64,000 bases of DNA, from NCBI GenBank assembly GCA_029262775.1, contig JAJCYR010000056.1, positions 1-64,000 on the forward strand, in the 5' to 3' direction. The notes under the pieces are model-generated. The model did no database searches. It was not told the DNA's origin and saw only the letters and a program-made list of their open reading frames with translations. A program made the position numbers and the translations under genes. The DNA is from Bacteroidota bacterium. Its GTDB lineage: Bacteria; Bacteroidota; Rhodothermia; Rhodothermales; UBA10348. Of this stretch, positions 34,962-45,100 are shown piece after piece; the first letter of the stretch is position 1; each line of letters opens with the position of its first letter.

Positions 34962-35713
34962 TTCTGCTTTCTTTCCGAATGCACGAAGAATACGAATTGC
35001 TGCTTCTTGCGAACCGGGATGAGTTTCACAATCGTCCCGCGAGGCAGGCGGATTTCTGGGTCGATGCGCCGGATGTGCTCGGGGGGCGCGACCTGCAGTC
35101 GGGTGGAAGCTGGCTGGGGGTTACGACCGGTGGCAGGATGGCCGCCGTCACGAATGTGCGCGAACCGGGTAAGAACGTGCCCGATGCGCAAAGCAGGGGA
35201 GATCTGGTGCGCTCGTTCCTGATCTCACGGGAGTCGGCCGCGGCCGCGGCCGGCCGCGTGCTGGAAGAAGGACATCGCTATAACGGATTCAACCTTCTTC
35301 TCTACGATACAGACCAACTCGTCTATCTTTCCAATCGTTTATCCGGCCCTCCACAGGTCCTCGAGTCGGGCACCTACGGAATCAGCAATGCAGCACTGAA
35401 CACACCTTGGCCGAAGGTGAACAGGGGAAAGGCTGCCCTGACCCGGGCGCTCGCATCAGGTGACGTGGACACGGCTGCGTTGCTTCCCATTCTGGAGGAC
35501 ACCGCTGTCGCCGCCGAAGAAGAACTGCCATCCACCGGCGTTCCGCTTGCCTGGGAGCGCACCCTTTCTGCACCATGTATCTGCAGCGAAAATTACGGAA
35601 CGCGCGTATCGACCATACTGCATTTGGCCCGTGATGGTGGCATCCGCTTCATGGAGAAAACCCAGGTGCCAGCCTCGGTCCGGCCACGCGCCGTGACGTT
35701 TGAGCTCTTGTAG
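34952..35713 (+). CDS. NRDE-family (TANGO2-like) protein
   Basis: 253 residues. The name-giving Asn-Arg-Asp-Glu is at 21-24 in LLANRDEFHNRPA. The protein starts Met-Cys, so Cys2 could be an N-terminal nucleophile after Met removal, as proposed for this family. Other marks are GGRDLQSGGSWLGVT, MAAVTNVREP, and NLLLYD. Function in bacteria is unsettled; the eukaryotic TANGO2 has been linked to haem and lipid metabolism. Cytosolic, no signal peptide. Confidence 0.93.
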   Translation: MCLILLSFRMHEEYELLLLANRDEFHNRPARQADFWVDAPDVLGGRDLQSGGSWLGVTTGGRMAAVTNVREPGKNVPDAQSRGDLVRSFLISRESAAAAAGRVLEEGHRYNGFNLLLYDTDQLVYLSNRLSGPPQVLESGTYGISNAALNTPWPKVNRGKAALTRALASGDVDTAALLPILEDTAVAAEEELPSTGVPLAWERTLSAPCICSENYGTRVSTILHLARDGGIRFMEKTQVPASVRPRAVTFELL

Positions 35714-35747
35714 TGACCTTCAGCATTCTGAACAAACCCTCTTATTC

Positions 35748-36986
35748 ATGTCTACCCACCGAATACGTTTTGAAAATGATCGTGGCATTGAGCTTGCGGC
35801 GCACCTGGATCTGCCGGCAGATGGTAGGCCGTATGCCTACGCACTTTTCGCCCACTGTTTTACCTGCTCCAAAAACCTGAAGGCCGTGGGCCATCTGACC
35901 CGCGCCATGACGCGAGCCGGTTATGGGGTGCTCCGGTTTGATTTTACCGGGCTGGGACAAAGCAGGGGGGACTTTGCGGATACGGATTTCAGTTCCAATA
36001 TCGGAGATCTGGAGTCGGCAGCGGCGTGGTTGTCTTCCGAGTATGAGGCGCCCCGTCTGCTGGTGGGTCACTCGCTTGGCGGCGCAGCCGTCCTGCATGC
36101 TGCGCGGCGCCTGCCCTCCGTGCGCGCCGTTGCCACCGTGGGCGCACCCTACGATCCGGCACACGTGCGAAATCTTTTTGCCGAGTCTGAGGACGAAATT
36201 CGTGCATCGGGGCACGCCAAGGTGTCGATCGGGGGGAGGCCGTTTACCATTCGCAAAGAGTTCCTGGATGATCTGGAAGCACAGGATCCCGCCCGCGTGA
36301 TTGGTGACCTCGATGTAGCCATTCTCGTCATGCACTCTCCCGTCGACACCACCGTGGGCATAGACAACGCCGCTCTGATCTACAAAGCGGCCAAGCATCC
36401 CAAAAGTTTTGTCTCGCTCGACTCTGCCGATCATCTGCTTTCCCGCGAAGAGGATGCCCTGTACACGGGCGGAGTGCTTTCGGCGTGGTCGAGGCGCTAC
36501 ATTGAGGTGCCGACGGCGGAGGAAGATGCCGATCATGGCCATCGTCACGTAACCGTGACGCTCGATGCATCCCGGTACCGAACAGAAATCGTGGCGGGTG
36601 GACATGCCCTCGTTGCCGATGAGCCGGAATCTGTGGGTGGTACGAACCGGGGACCCAGCCCCTATGACCTGCTCGTGGCGGGGCTTGGAGCCTGTACGGC
36701 CATCACGCTGCGCATGTACGCCGATCGTAAAAACTGGCCCATGGACGAGGTACATGTACACCTCATGCATGAAAAAATGCATGCAAAGGACTGTGACTGT
36801 GATGCCGGAGACCGAATGGGCAAGATTGACCTCGTGGAACGCGAAATTGAACTCATCGGCGATCTTACGGATGAGCAGCGAAATCGTCTGTTGGAGATTG
36901 CCGATCGGTGTCCGGTGCACCGGACACTCACGGAGAGTCAGGTGGTAATCAAAACGACGCTCAAGCCGGTGCATGCCGAGGCCTGA
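35748..36986 (+). CDS. Alpha/beta hydrolase fused to OsmC domain
   Basis: 412-residue fusion. Residues 1-255 form an alpha/beta hydrolase with nucleophile Ser109 in GHSLGG, Asp200 in MHSPVD and His229 in SADHLL. Residues 265-412 form an OsmC/Ohr-like domain with peroxidatic Cys316 in GLGACTAITLRM and Cys388 in RCPVHRTL. The start at 35748 gives MSTHRIRFENDRGIELAAHL; the longer frame from 35700 overlaps the NRDE gene. This fusion is known in various bacteria; a role in detoxifying organic hydroperoxides or esters is inferred. The 3' end overlaps the convergent epimerase by 26 bases. Confidence 0.93.
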   Translation: MSTHRIRFENDRGIELAAHLDLPADGRPYAYALFAHCFTCSKNLKAVGHLTRAMTRAGYGVLRFDFTGLGQSRGDFADTDFSSNIGDLESAAAWLSSEYEAPRLLVGHSLGGAAVLHAARRLPSVRAVATVGAPYDPAHVRNLFAESEDEIRASGHAKVSIGGRPFTIRKEFLDDLEAQDPARVIGDLDVAILVMHSPVDTTVGIDNAALIYKAAKHPKSFVSLDSADHLLSREEDALYTGGVLSAWSRRYIEVPTAEEDADHGHRHVTVTLDASRYRTEIVAGGHALVADEPESVGGTNRGPSPYDLLVAGLGACTAITLRMYADRKNWPMDEVHVHLMHEKMHAKDCDCDAGDRMGKIDLVEREIELIGDLTDEQRNRLLEIADRCPVHRTLTESQVVIKTTLKPVHAEA

Positions 36987-38019
36987 CGCCGAGGCCGGCG
37001 CGGTCAGGCACAGTGATGGTACCCTGTTTGAATCGGAGCCCTTCAAAGGGGTCCGAGGCGGTATGCATGGTGCCGTCCAGGTCCAGCCAGTCGAACACGG
37101 ATCCGATCTGGGCCGCGGCCGTCAAGGCGATGGAGCTTTCAATCATGCACCCCAACATGCATTTCAGGCCCAACGTACGTGCTGATTGGACCTGCCTGAG
37201 GGCGCCGGAGATGCCACCGCATTTGGCAAGTTTGATATTGATGCCCCCCACGTACGGGGCCAATGGTGGAATGGAATCCAGACCCTGCACGGATTCATCT
37301 GCAACGAGAGGAATCTGGTGGGTAGCATTGCTTCCGGCGTGCAGCAGTCGATGCAGGTCTTCCCAGCCGTCCGCCACAGGTTGCTCGATGAAGGCGAGGG
37401 CGCAATCGTCGAGGGCACCAATGCAAGCACACGCTTCTTCAACAGACCACCCGCTGTTGACGTCCACGCACAACGTACCGGCGTAGATTTCACGCACGCG
37501 ACGCACAACGGCGACATCAAAATCCGGGTCTCCGCTCCCGAGTTTCAGCTTCAGAAACGGAAAGCTGGAAACGGCTGCCAGCATGCCGTCGAGTCTGGTG
37601 AGTGACTCCGGAATGGGGAGCGCATATGTGCTGATTGGCAACTCGCGCCCATCAAGGCCGAGGGCAGCATGAAGTGGCAGGCCGAGGTGCCGGCTCCATG
37701 CGTCGTGTACGGCCATGTCTACCGCAGCACGGGCCGGGGCCGGGCCAGAAGGGAGGTGGTCGAGCCACGACAGAATGGATACGTGATCCCGCGCCGTGAT
37801 GTCGAGGCCATCCAGAGAGAGCGATGTAATGTAGTCCTCGATATCCCGGACCGTCCAGGGGTAGTACGGCGGAAGCGCAGCCTCGCCGAGTCCGACCACA
37901 TGGCTGTTTTCTCCACTTTCTAACTGCACGAGTGCATTCGTGCGCTCGTTGCTTGTGCCATGAGCAATCCGGAAGGCATGTCGGAGTGCGAGTGGCAGGG
38001 GTGATACCGACAGCTTCAT
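36961..38019 (-). CDS. Dipeptide epimerase (enolase superfamily)
   Basis: 352 residues of the muconate-lactonizing subgroup. Catalytic residues match L-Ala-D/L-Glu epimerases: KxK pair Lys157 and Lys159 in FLKLKLG, metal ligands Asp186 (VDVNSGW), Glu212 (IEQPV), Asp241 (VADES), and second base Lys266 in KLAKCGG. It would interconvert L/D configuration in a dipeptide, possibly during muropeptide recycling or peptide catabolism. The start overlaps the unrecognised gene at 38016 by four bases, so the two are coupled. Confidence 0.9.
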   Translation of the reverse strand: MKLSVSPLPLALRHAFRIAHGTSNERTNALVQLESGENSHVVGLGEAALPPYYPWTVRDIEDYITSLSLDGLDITARDHVSILSWLDHLPSGPAPARAAVDMAVHDAWSRHLGLPLHAALGLDGRELPISTYALPIPESLTRLDGMLAAVSSFPFLKLKLGSGDPDFDVAVVRRVREIYAGTLCVDVNSGWSVEEACACIGALDDCALAFIEQPVADGWEDLHRLLHAGSNATHQIPLVADESVQGLDSIPPLAPYVGGINIKLAKCGGISGALRQVQSARTLGLKCMLGCMIESSIALTAAAQIGSVFDWLDLDGTMHTASDPFEGLRFKQGTITVPDRAGLGVRPRHAPA

Positions 38020-39011
38020 GACGGTCCTGATGACGCTGTCGCGCCCGATACCACCACATAACCAGGCTCGGAAAGCGAGCGTGCAAGCCCGGCTTCAAGC
38101 TGGTCTGGCGTTGTATCGGGTCGGAGCGCAAGGTGCCTTGGTCCGCCGCATCCGATGGGCCAGCCAAGATGAGAGGCTATACTGTCACTGTCAGGCAGAG
38201 AGGGCAGCTGCAGGCCTGCCGCGGGCCGCCGTTCGATGTATCCGTCGCCTGCGCACCAATATTCCCGGCCCGCGGCCAGAGAGTGGGCGAAATGCCGGTT
38301 GGTGCGGGCCAGCGTGCGCGCCAGGGCGCGCCTGACGGCAGGTGCATCCGTCGAGAGGTCCGCAAGAACGGACTGTACACGCAGCTCCACGGTTTCCGGG
38401 TGCAGCACGGGACAGGCCGTGCGTTGGTTGGAAATGACGTACCGCGCTGACGGCGGGCTTTTTGCCAGGACAAGTGCGGTCGACAGGCACTGCAGATCAT
38501 AGGCGCCGGGACGGCCACAAAAGTCCATCCGGACGTCTGCATTGACGAGTGATGGCAATACGTCCGGAAGCATTTCCGAGAAACGGGGCAGGTCCCAACA
38601 CACGACCGGCAGCGTCGTTCGTGTCGCACCGGCCTCTCGGGCGGCATGGCCTATTGTCCGTGCGAGTTGCGGCCAGACGTCCAGTCCATGCCCGGCCAGG
38701 AGCGCAGGACTGTGCCGAAGCCGGATGTGAAGTTGAGGACGGGCCATGCCGAGATCAGACGTGACTTCATGCAGGCGCCTCAGGATGTCGATACCCATGC
38801 GGCGGATCTTGGCATGCACGAGATCCACCTGCGTAAGGGGGTTTCGGCTCGTGCAATCGGCCACGGAAATGCACGCAATGACCGCCTCCGGGGTGGCCTG
38901 CGGGAGGCCACGATCCAGGGCGTCGCTGGCGAGTGTCTCCACATCACTTGGGGCGGCGCCGGCCGGCGCCGCCCCAAGGAGTTCGTCGAGAAAATATTCA
39001 ATGGCTGTCAT
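38016..39011 (-). CDS. Unrecognised protein coupled to dipeptide epimerase
   Basis: I do not recognise this 331-residue protein. No signal peptide or membrane segment is seen; it looks soluble and cytosolic. It contains PEAVIACISVADCTSRNPLTQ near residue 40, a QLHIRLRHSPALLAGHGLDVWPQL stretch, VVCWDLPRFSEMLP, and a late AGREYWCAGDGYIERR. It is not the DUF1611 or NlpC/P60 protein that commonly accompanies dipeptide epimerases. ATG at 39011 is preferred over the TTG at 39020. A perfect 32-bp palindrome lies in codons near the N-terminus. Coupling to the epimerase suggests a related substrate. Confidence 0.7.
   Translation of the reverse strand: MTAIEYFLDELLGAAPAGAAPSDVETLASDALDRGLPQATPEAVIACISVADCTSRNPLTQVDLVHAKIRRMGIDILRRLHEVTSDLGMARPQLHIRLRHSPALLAGHGLDVWPQLARTIGHAAREAGATRTTLPVVCWDLPRFSEMLPDVLPSLVNADVRMDFCGRPGAYDLQCLSTALVLAKSPPSARYVISNQRTACPVLHPETVELRVQSVLADLSTDAPAVRRALARTLARTNRHFAHSLAAGREYWCAGDGYIERRPAAGLQLPSLPDSDSIASHLGWPIGCGGPRHLALRPDTTPDQLEAGLARSLSEPGYVVVSGATASSGPS
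38947..38978. repeat. Perfect 32-bp palindrome inside a coding region
   Basis: Bases 38947-38962 and 38963-38978 are exact reverse complements with no spacer; the core is GGCGCCGGCCGGCGCC. On the minus strand it encodes the Leu-Gly-Ala-Ala-Pro-Ala-Gly-Ala-Ala-Pro stretch near the N-terminus of the gene at 38016-39011. No following T-run is visible. Confidence 0.9.
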
Positions 39012-39039
39012 CGGCCCCAAGGTACCGAATGACAGAACA

Positions 39040-40623
39040 TTATTCCGGCTTGGTGAGTGCGGTGAAGAACTTGCGCAGTGTGACCGATCCGTCGGCCTCG
39101 CGAGTGGCCCGAAGCACTTCGACCATGAAGGCGCTTCCGGGCTCGATATCCCGGTACACGCTCCGAAAATCGTCTACCGAGGCAACCGGCTTCCGGTCCA
39201 TTTTGGATATGATGTCCCCTCGGCGCAAGTCCGCATCCCGGTAGGCCGTGCTGTTCTGATCGACCCGTGTAAGCAGGACACCCTCCACATTTTCATCCGG
39301 TGAAAGCCCCAAAGCCTTACGTTGCCGCTCTGTCAGCGCTTCGACACGGAATCCAAGCGCTTCTTCGGGAGATGCGCTATCCACGTCCCGTCCGGAGCGG
39401 GCGTCGGAATCGCCGCGCGCGTCGTCCACAAAGAGCGAACGTTCAGCCAGTTCGACGCGGATGGTCAGTTTGTCCTCCCCGCGAGTCACGTCGAGCGCAA
39501 CCTCGTCGCCGGGCGCCATGTTGGCAATCATGGTGCGCAGTTCGTTGAAATCCCTGAGCCGCAAACCGTTTACGGCAGTGATGATATCGCCTTCCCGGAG
39601 TCCTGCGTCGTCTGCGGGTGCGCCTTGAGTCACAGACGTCACCTGGGCAGCACTGCGGGGAACGCCCTGCAACTCGGCCAGCGTTTCGGGGACGCGATCG
39701 AAGGTTACGCCGAGAAAACCACGTTCGACCCGTCCCTTGTCAATGAGCTGCTCGGTGATGTTCCGGACCACATCGACCGGGATGGCAAAGGCAATACCCT
39801 GATTTACGCCTGTTCGGGAGTAAATAGCCGAGTTGATTCCGACAAGCTCGCCACTGAGGTTGACCAGGGGGCCGCCCGAGTTGCCGGGGTTCACAGCGGC
39901 ATCGGTCTGAATCAGCGAGGAAAACGGGTTGATGCTGCCAAGTTGCACACTCGTTCGGCGCAGTGCGCTGACGATACCAGACGTGACCGTGTTGCCAAGA
40001 TCTTCCGACATGGGTGATCCGAAGGCCAGGACCCACTGTCCAGTACGGATGCTATCCTTCTCGCCCATGGAGATGACGGGCACCGTGCCCTCAAAATCCA
40101 TCAACTTCAGGACGGCCAAATCGGAATTGGGATCACTTCCCACCACTTCGGCTTTGTGGAAGGTACCGTCCTGCAGCACGATCTCGAGGTCATCGGCGTC
40201 GTTTATGACGTGGAAGTTGGTAGCCAGGTACCCGTCAGAGCGAATGAAGACGCCCGAGCCGAGTGCATTGGTCCGGAATTGTTGGGGCTGCGTCTGGGGC
40301 TGCTGCCCGAAAAAATTCTCGAACGGTGAACCGGCGAACGGGTTGGAGGCAGAACGCTCGACGACGCGCTCGGATCGGATCTGCACGACGGTGGGAGACA
40401 CACGGTCGGCTACGCGGACGAAGGCATCGTCTATGGAAACGCTCTGTTCAACACGGGTGTCGCCGCCAATCTGGGCCACCGGAGCCAAACTCCGGGCAGA
40501 GGTGGAGCTCATCAGCCTTTCGGATATTCCAAGAACGTCCGACCCGGCGGTCGCGAACAGGATACCGGCCAGGAATGTGGTGAGAGCGACGAGCGTGTAC
40601 GAAAAGGAACTGCGTGTATTCAT
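39040..40623 (-). CDS. degP: Deg/HtrA periplasmic serine protease
   Basis: 527 residues with an N-terminal hydrophobic signal/anchor (LVALTTFLAGILFATAG). The trypsin-like triad is His138 (TNFHVI), Asp168 (NSDLAVL) and Ser249 (GNSGGPLVN). Two PDZ domains follow: about 300-395 (VERGFLGVTF...GLREGDIITAVNG) and about 430-520 (ADLRRGDIISKMDRKPV). It degrades or chaperones misfolded envelope proteins. It is 104 bases downstream of the mpl stop, with a small inverted repeat between, so it probably has its own promoter. DegP/DegQ cannot be told apart here. Confidence 0.95.
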   Translation of the reverse strand: MNTRSSFSYTLVALTTFLAGILFATAGSDVLGISERLMSSTSARSLAPVAQIGGDTRVEQSVSIDDAFVRVADRVSPTVVQIRSERVVERSASNPFAGSPFENFFGQQPQTQPQQFRTNALGSGVFIRSDGYLATNFHVINDADDLEIVLQDGTFHKAEVVGSDPNSDLAVLKLMDFEGTVPVISMGEKDSIRTGQWVLAFGSPMSEDLGNTVTSGIVSALRRTSVQLGSINPFSSLIQTDAAVNPGNSGGPLVNLSGELVGINSAIYSRTGVNQGIAFAIPVDVVRNITEQLIDKGRVERGFLGVTFDRVPETLAELQGVPRSAAQVTSVTQGAPADDAGLREGDIITAVNGLRLRDFNELRTMIANMAPGDEVALDVTRGEDKLTIRVELAERSLFVDDARGDSDARSGRDVDSASPEEALGFRVEALTERQRKALGLSPDENVEGVLLTRVDQNSTAYRDADLRRGDIISKMDRKPVASVDDFRSVYRDIEPGSAFMVEVLRATREADGSVTLRKFFTALTKPE

Positions 40624-40660
40624 GACTGCGTGTATGGAAAAGGTTCGACTTTCAGGTCAC

Positions 40661-40680
40661 GGCACAGAAAAAAATGTGCC
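40661..40680. repeat. Short inverted repeat upstream of the Deg protease gene
   Basis: GGCACA (40661-40666) and TGTGCC (40675-40680) are perfect complements around an A-rich eight-base spacer. It lies 38 bases before the protease start codon, so it could be an operator for a dimeric regulator or a hairpin in the leader. No regulator can be named. Confidence 0.3.
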
Positions 40681-40727
40681 ATTCTTTCAAACGTTTTTCC
40701 AGATGTCATTCGTATGCTGTCAGCCTG

Positions 40728-42197
40728 TCAAATTGTCGCAAGTGCCTCCAGAAGCCGGCCATGAATACCGCCAAAACTGCCGTTTGACATGATGAGGGCC
40801 ACATCTCCCGGTTGCAGATAGCGGAGCAGCATGGGGAGAAGGGCATCGGCATCCGGTCCCTGGAACGCATCGGTGTCGTGGTCGGCGACCTCGGCAAGGA
40901 CGTGATTCACGTCCATGAAATTGGACGGATCGTCGTTGTGCCTGAACGGAGGTGTGCTCAGAAAGAGGGCATCGGCCGAACGGAAAGCGGCGGCGTACCC
41001 TGCCTCGAATACCTTGCGACGGCTTGAGTTGGAACGGGGTTCAAAAACGGACACGATACGGCGGTCCGGCCAGCGCTCCCGGGCCGCCTGCAGCGTAGCC
41101 CGGACCGCCGTCGGGTGATGGGCGAAGTCATCGACGACGACCACTCCGTGCGCTTCGCCCCGGATCTGCTGCCTGCGTTGTATCCCCTCGAATGAAGCAA
41201 ATGCACGGCCAATTTGCTCGGCGGAGAGGCCCTCATCGAGGCAGATCCCAAGCACGGACAGTGCGTTCATGAGATTGTGGCGGCCGCTCATGCTGAGAAA
41301 CATGGAATCCAGCGCCCGGCCGTGGATCACGGGAGTGAACCGGATACCACCATCGCCCGGCCGGATGTCATGCGCGGTGATGTCTGCGGGCTTCTCGTCC
41401 AGTCCGTAGTAGTGTATTCTGGCACGCGCGTCATGGGCCAGCGCCCGGACCTCCGCGTCGTCTGCGTTGAGCATCAGCAGTCCGCGCTCCGGAACGAGCG
41501 ACACAAACGCGCGAAAGGCCTCCCGGTAGTCGTCCATGGTGGCATAAATGTCGGCATGGTCGAATTCCAGGCTCGTCACAATGGCCGACTGGGGATTGTA
41601 GTGCATGAATTTCGGCCTTTTGTCGAAATAGGCCGAATCGTATTCGTCTCCCTCCACAATGAAATGGGCACCTGACCCGGTGTCGAACGATGCGCCACCG
41701 TTGTTCATAACGCCGCCAACGAGGAATCCAGGCTGAAGCCCGTTCGATCGAAATACGTGCGTAAGCAGGCTGGTCGTCGTCGTTTTGCCATGCGTTCCGG
41801 TCACGACCATGGAGCGCCGGTCCCGAATAAAATACTGGGCGAGCGCCTCCGGAAGGGAGACCTGGGGCACATGATTCTCTCGGGCCCAAGCCGCCTCGAC
41901 GTGCGTCGGGGTGCAGGCGTTTCCCACTACATAGAGATCAGCCAATCCAGGCAGCCGATCGGCACGGAACCCTTCAAAGACCTCGATGCGCTGGGCGGCG
42001 AGGCGTGTGCTCATGGGCGGGTAGACGGCTGCGTCAGAGCCGCTCACATCCATTCCGGCCTGTTGGAACAGTCCTGCGAGCGAGCCCATGCCGGTGCCGC
42101 AGATGCCGATCAGGTAGACGGAGCCAGGATGTGCGGGCGGCTGGGGGCGCTCAAAAATGCGCAGATGCGCATCGGGAAATGCTTCCAGGGGCTTCAT
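40728..42197 (-). CDS. mpl: UDP-MurNAc:L-Ala-gamma-D-Glu-meso-DAP ligase (murein recycling)
   Basis: Mur-ligase that reattaches recycled tripeptide to UDP-MurNAc. 489 residues. The N-terminal UDP-binding domain starts VYLIGICGTGMGSLAGL (27-43), the ATP-binding loop is GTHGKTTTTSLL (134-145), and the central part has NNGGASFDTGSGAHFIVEGDEYDSAYFDKRPKF, characteristic of Mpl rather than MurC. The C-terminal domain has DDFAHHPTAVRATL. The start overlaps the RND pump stop by four bases (ATGA), so it is the last gene of the efflux operon. Confidence 0.95.
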   Translation of the reverse strand: MKPLEAFPDAHLRIFERPQPPAHPGSVYLIGICGTGMGSLAGLFQQAGMDVSGSDAAVYPPMSTRLAAQRIEVFEGFRADRLPGLADLYVVGNACTPTHVEAAWARENHVPQVSLPEALAQYFIRDRRSMVVTGTHGKTTTTSLLTHVFRSNGLQPGFLVGGVMNNGGASFDTGSGAHFIVEGDEYDSAYFDKRPKFMHYNPQSAIVTSLEFDHADIYATMDDYREAFRAFVSLVPERGLLMLNADDAEVRALAHDARARIHYYGLDEKPADITAHDIRPGDGGIRFTPVIHGRALDSMFLSMSGRHNLMNALSVLGICLDEGLSAEQIGRAFASFEGIQRRQQIRGEAHGVVVVDDFAHHPTAVRATLQAARERWPDRRIVSVFEPRSNSSRRKVFEAGYAAAFRSADALFLSTPPFRHNDDPSNFMDVNHVLAEVADHDTDAFQGPDADALLPMLLRYLQPGDVALIMSNGSFGGIHGRLLEALATI

Positions 42198-45100
42198 TCT
42201 GTGGTTGCGTGCACGTCAGCTGGTTCAGGGGTTTCGCCACCCAGCATGCGACCCAGTCGGACGGAGAGCGAATCGAACGTGGAATACATGACGGGCACTA
42301 TGACGAGCGTCAGAAACGTGGCAAATGTAAGGCCGCTGATGATGGCTGTCCCCATTGGCCCCCAGAACTGTGTGTTTTCCGATCCGAACTGGAAGTTGGG
42401 GTTGAGATCCGTCAGCAGACCCACGAAGTCGACGTTGATGCCGAACGTCAGCGGGATCAGGCCAAGGACGGTCGTCATGGCGGTAAGAAGCACGGGTCTG
42501 AGACGCGTGGCACCCGCTTCGACGATGGCCTTCTGCTTCTCCATGCCGCGCTGGCGCAACTGCATGGCATAGTCAATGAGCACGATGTTGTTGTTGACCA
42601 CGATGCCTGCCAGGGAAATGATCCCGATAAACGTCATGAGACCGAAGGGCGTCCGCGTCAGGATCAGCCCGAGAAGCACACCGATCAGACTGAAGCCGAC
42701 GGCAATCATGATGATGAATGGGGAGGAGATCAGGTTGAACTGAGCCACCATGATCATGAATACCAGTGCGACGCCGACAATGAGAACGATGGTCAGGAAT
42801 CCGAAGCTTTCCTGCTGCTCCTCGTTTTCCCCCGTGTAGGCCATGGAGTAACCGGGTGGCATGTTCTGTTCAAAGCTGGACAGGACGGACTGCACCTGTC
42901 CCAGGATGGCCTGTCCATTGAATCCGGGCGCAGCCTCGGCCGTGACGATTGCCACCCGATCCAGGTCGAGGCGCGTGATGGAGCCCAGGCCGCTGGACAC
43001 GTTCACATTGGCTACGGAAACAAGGGGCACCTGCGTGCCTTCTTCGAAAATGGTCAGATCACGGACACTTTCAAGCGTGCTGCGGTCCTCCTTACGCAGC
43101 CGTACTATGATGTCGTATTCATCGTCACCGGTGCGATACGTGCCGGATTCGAGGCCATTGATGGCGCCACGGACCTGACTCGCGATAAGTCCCGTGCTGA
43201 GTCCGAAACGGGCCGCTCGCTCGCGGTCAATATCGACCCGGAGTTCGGGGCGTCCCTGATTCAGGTTGTCTTCGATATCAACGAGGCCAGGGATGGTACC
43301 CGATTCTGACGCCTCGCGAAGTTGCTGCACGACCGTTCTTGTCAACTCAACAATACGGTCGAACTCGGGTCCAGTGATTTCGATATTTACCGGTGCTCCG
43401 GTGGGAGGCCCGTTCTGGTCCTTGTCTATGGCAATATTCACTCCAGGAATACCCTGCAGACCATCCCGGATACGATTGAGCGACAGAAAGGAGTCTTCAG
43501 TCCGGGAGGCGAAGTCTACCAGGTTCAGCGTAATTCTGGAGCGTTCCGGGCTCGCGGCTCCGCCGCCGAAATCCGAATCGGCACCGACACCGACGTTGAC
43601 GAGCATATTCTTGACATTCGACTCGAAATCCGGGTTCTGATCCAGGAGTGATTCGATTCGCGAGGTCGCCTCCCGGGCCACGTTGTCTGAAGCCTCAACG
43701 TTCATACCGAGCGGCCCTTCGGCAGTCACCCGGATTTGTCCGGGGGCGGTGTCGGGAAAAAATTCGACGCCCGTCGGTGCCGCGATGAACATACCAATGA
43801 TGATGAGCAGCGAACCGAGCGTGGAGTTCAAGAGCCGGGCCCGGTTGTCGGTGAGGAGGAGGGTATCGCGTGATACGACAACGGCTCCAATCAGACCAAG
43901 TACGACGATCGCGGCAGGGAAGAGAACGAGCTCTGCAGCCGTCGAGAACGCTACGTTTGCCTTGGCAAGACTCATCAGGTAGAGCGCTGCCAGGGACAGA
44001 CCCGTCAGGAGGGCGCCTGCCTTCACACTTCCCCAACCACCAAGAAGAATGCTTTCGGCCGTATGAATAAGCACACCGAACGCTCCGAGTGCCAGTAGCA
44101 CGACACCCGGAACAAGCAGTACCAACGATGCAATTTGTCCGAGCGCTGCGCCTGCGAGGAGTCCGGCGAACGACAGTACAAAACCCAGCGTAAACGCCGA
44201 CAGCGCACCCGTATTGCGTATCCATGCCCTGGGCACCGTGTAGTCACGCACCAGCATCCAGGTGAGGAAAACGCGGTATTTGGCCACCAGCCACGGCAGA
44301 AACCGTTTCACAAAGCGATCGCCCTGTTTTTTCAGCACTTTCGTGTGCAGGAAGTACACAGCGGGGACAGCGAGGACAAGAACAAAGAGCGTCTTCCAGT
44401 TCGCAAGTCCAAGGAGCACGGCGAGAAGAACGACACCCACGAGGACCAGCCGCCTGGCCAGGGGAGGACGCTTCGCTACGATTTCTCCTTCGAGACGGAC
44501 AAAAATACCGGTAAACACCGGGTTGATGATCAGAGCGACGAAGAGGGACGAGACGAGCGTGACAATCAGCGTCAGGGGCATGTAGGACATAAATTCACCT
44601 ATGATGCCCGGCCAGAACATCATAGGTGCGAATACGGCGACGGTCGTGGCGGTGGAAGCAACGACGGCACTGGCCACTTCGCGGGTACCGCGGCACGCTG
44701 CATCGAAGCGTTCGTATCCTTCTTCCCTGAAACGGAAAATATTCTCGACGATCACGATGGCATTGTCCACCAGCATGCCAAGCGCAATGATAAGCGAGAA
44801 CAGTATTACGAAGTTGAGGGTGTATCCGAGCGCCTGGAAAATGATGAACGACAGCAGCATAGACATGGGAATGGCAATACCCACCAGCACAGCGTTTCGC
44901 ACGCCGAGGAAGAAGAGCAGGACCAGCACGACGAAAATGAGTCCGCTGATGATGTTGTTCTCAAGGTCCTTGATCAGGTCCCGCACATTCTCGGACTCAT
45001 CGCCCGTCACGATGACTTCCGTCCCACTTGGAAATGGGAACGAATCGAGGACGACCCGTACCTCGCTGACGGTCTCCAGGATATTCTCTCCGGCCCTCTT

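Noticed and set aside
35742-37046. 434-residue minus-strand ORF over the hydrolase-OsmC gene
   Set aside because: The plus-strand frame shows full catalytic motifs for both domains; the minus frame shows none.
42005-43309. 434-residue plus-strand ORF over mpl and the RND gene
   Set aside because: Antisense shadow of two well-supported genes; low-complexity and without motifs or signal peptide.
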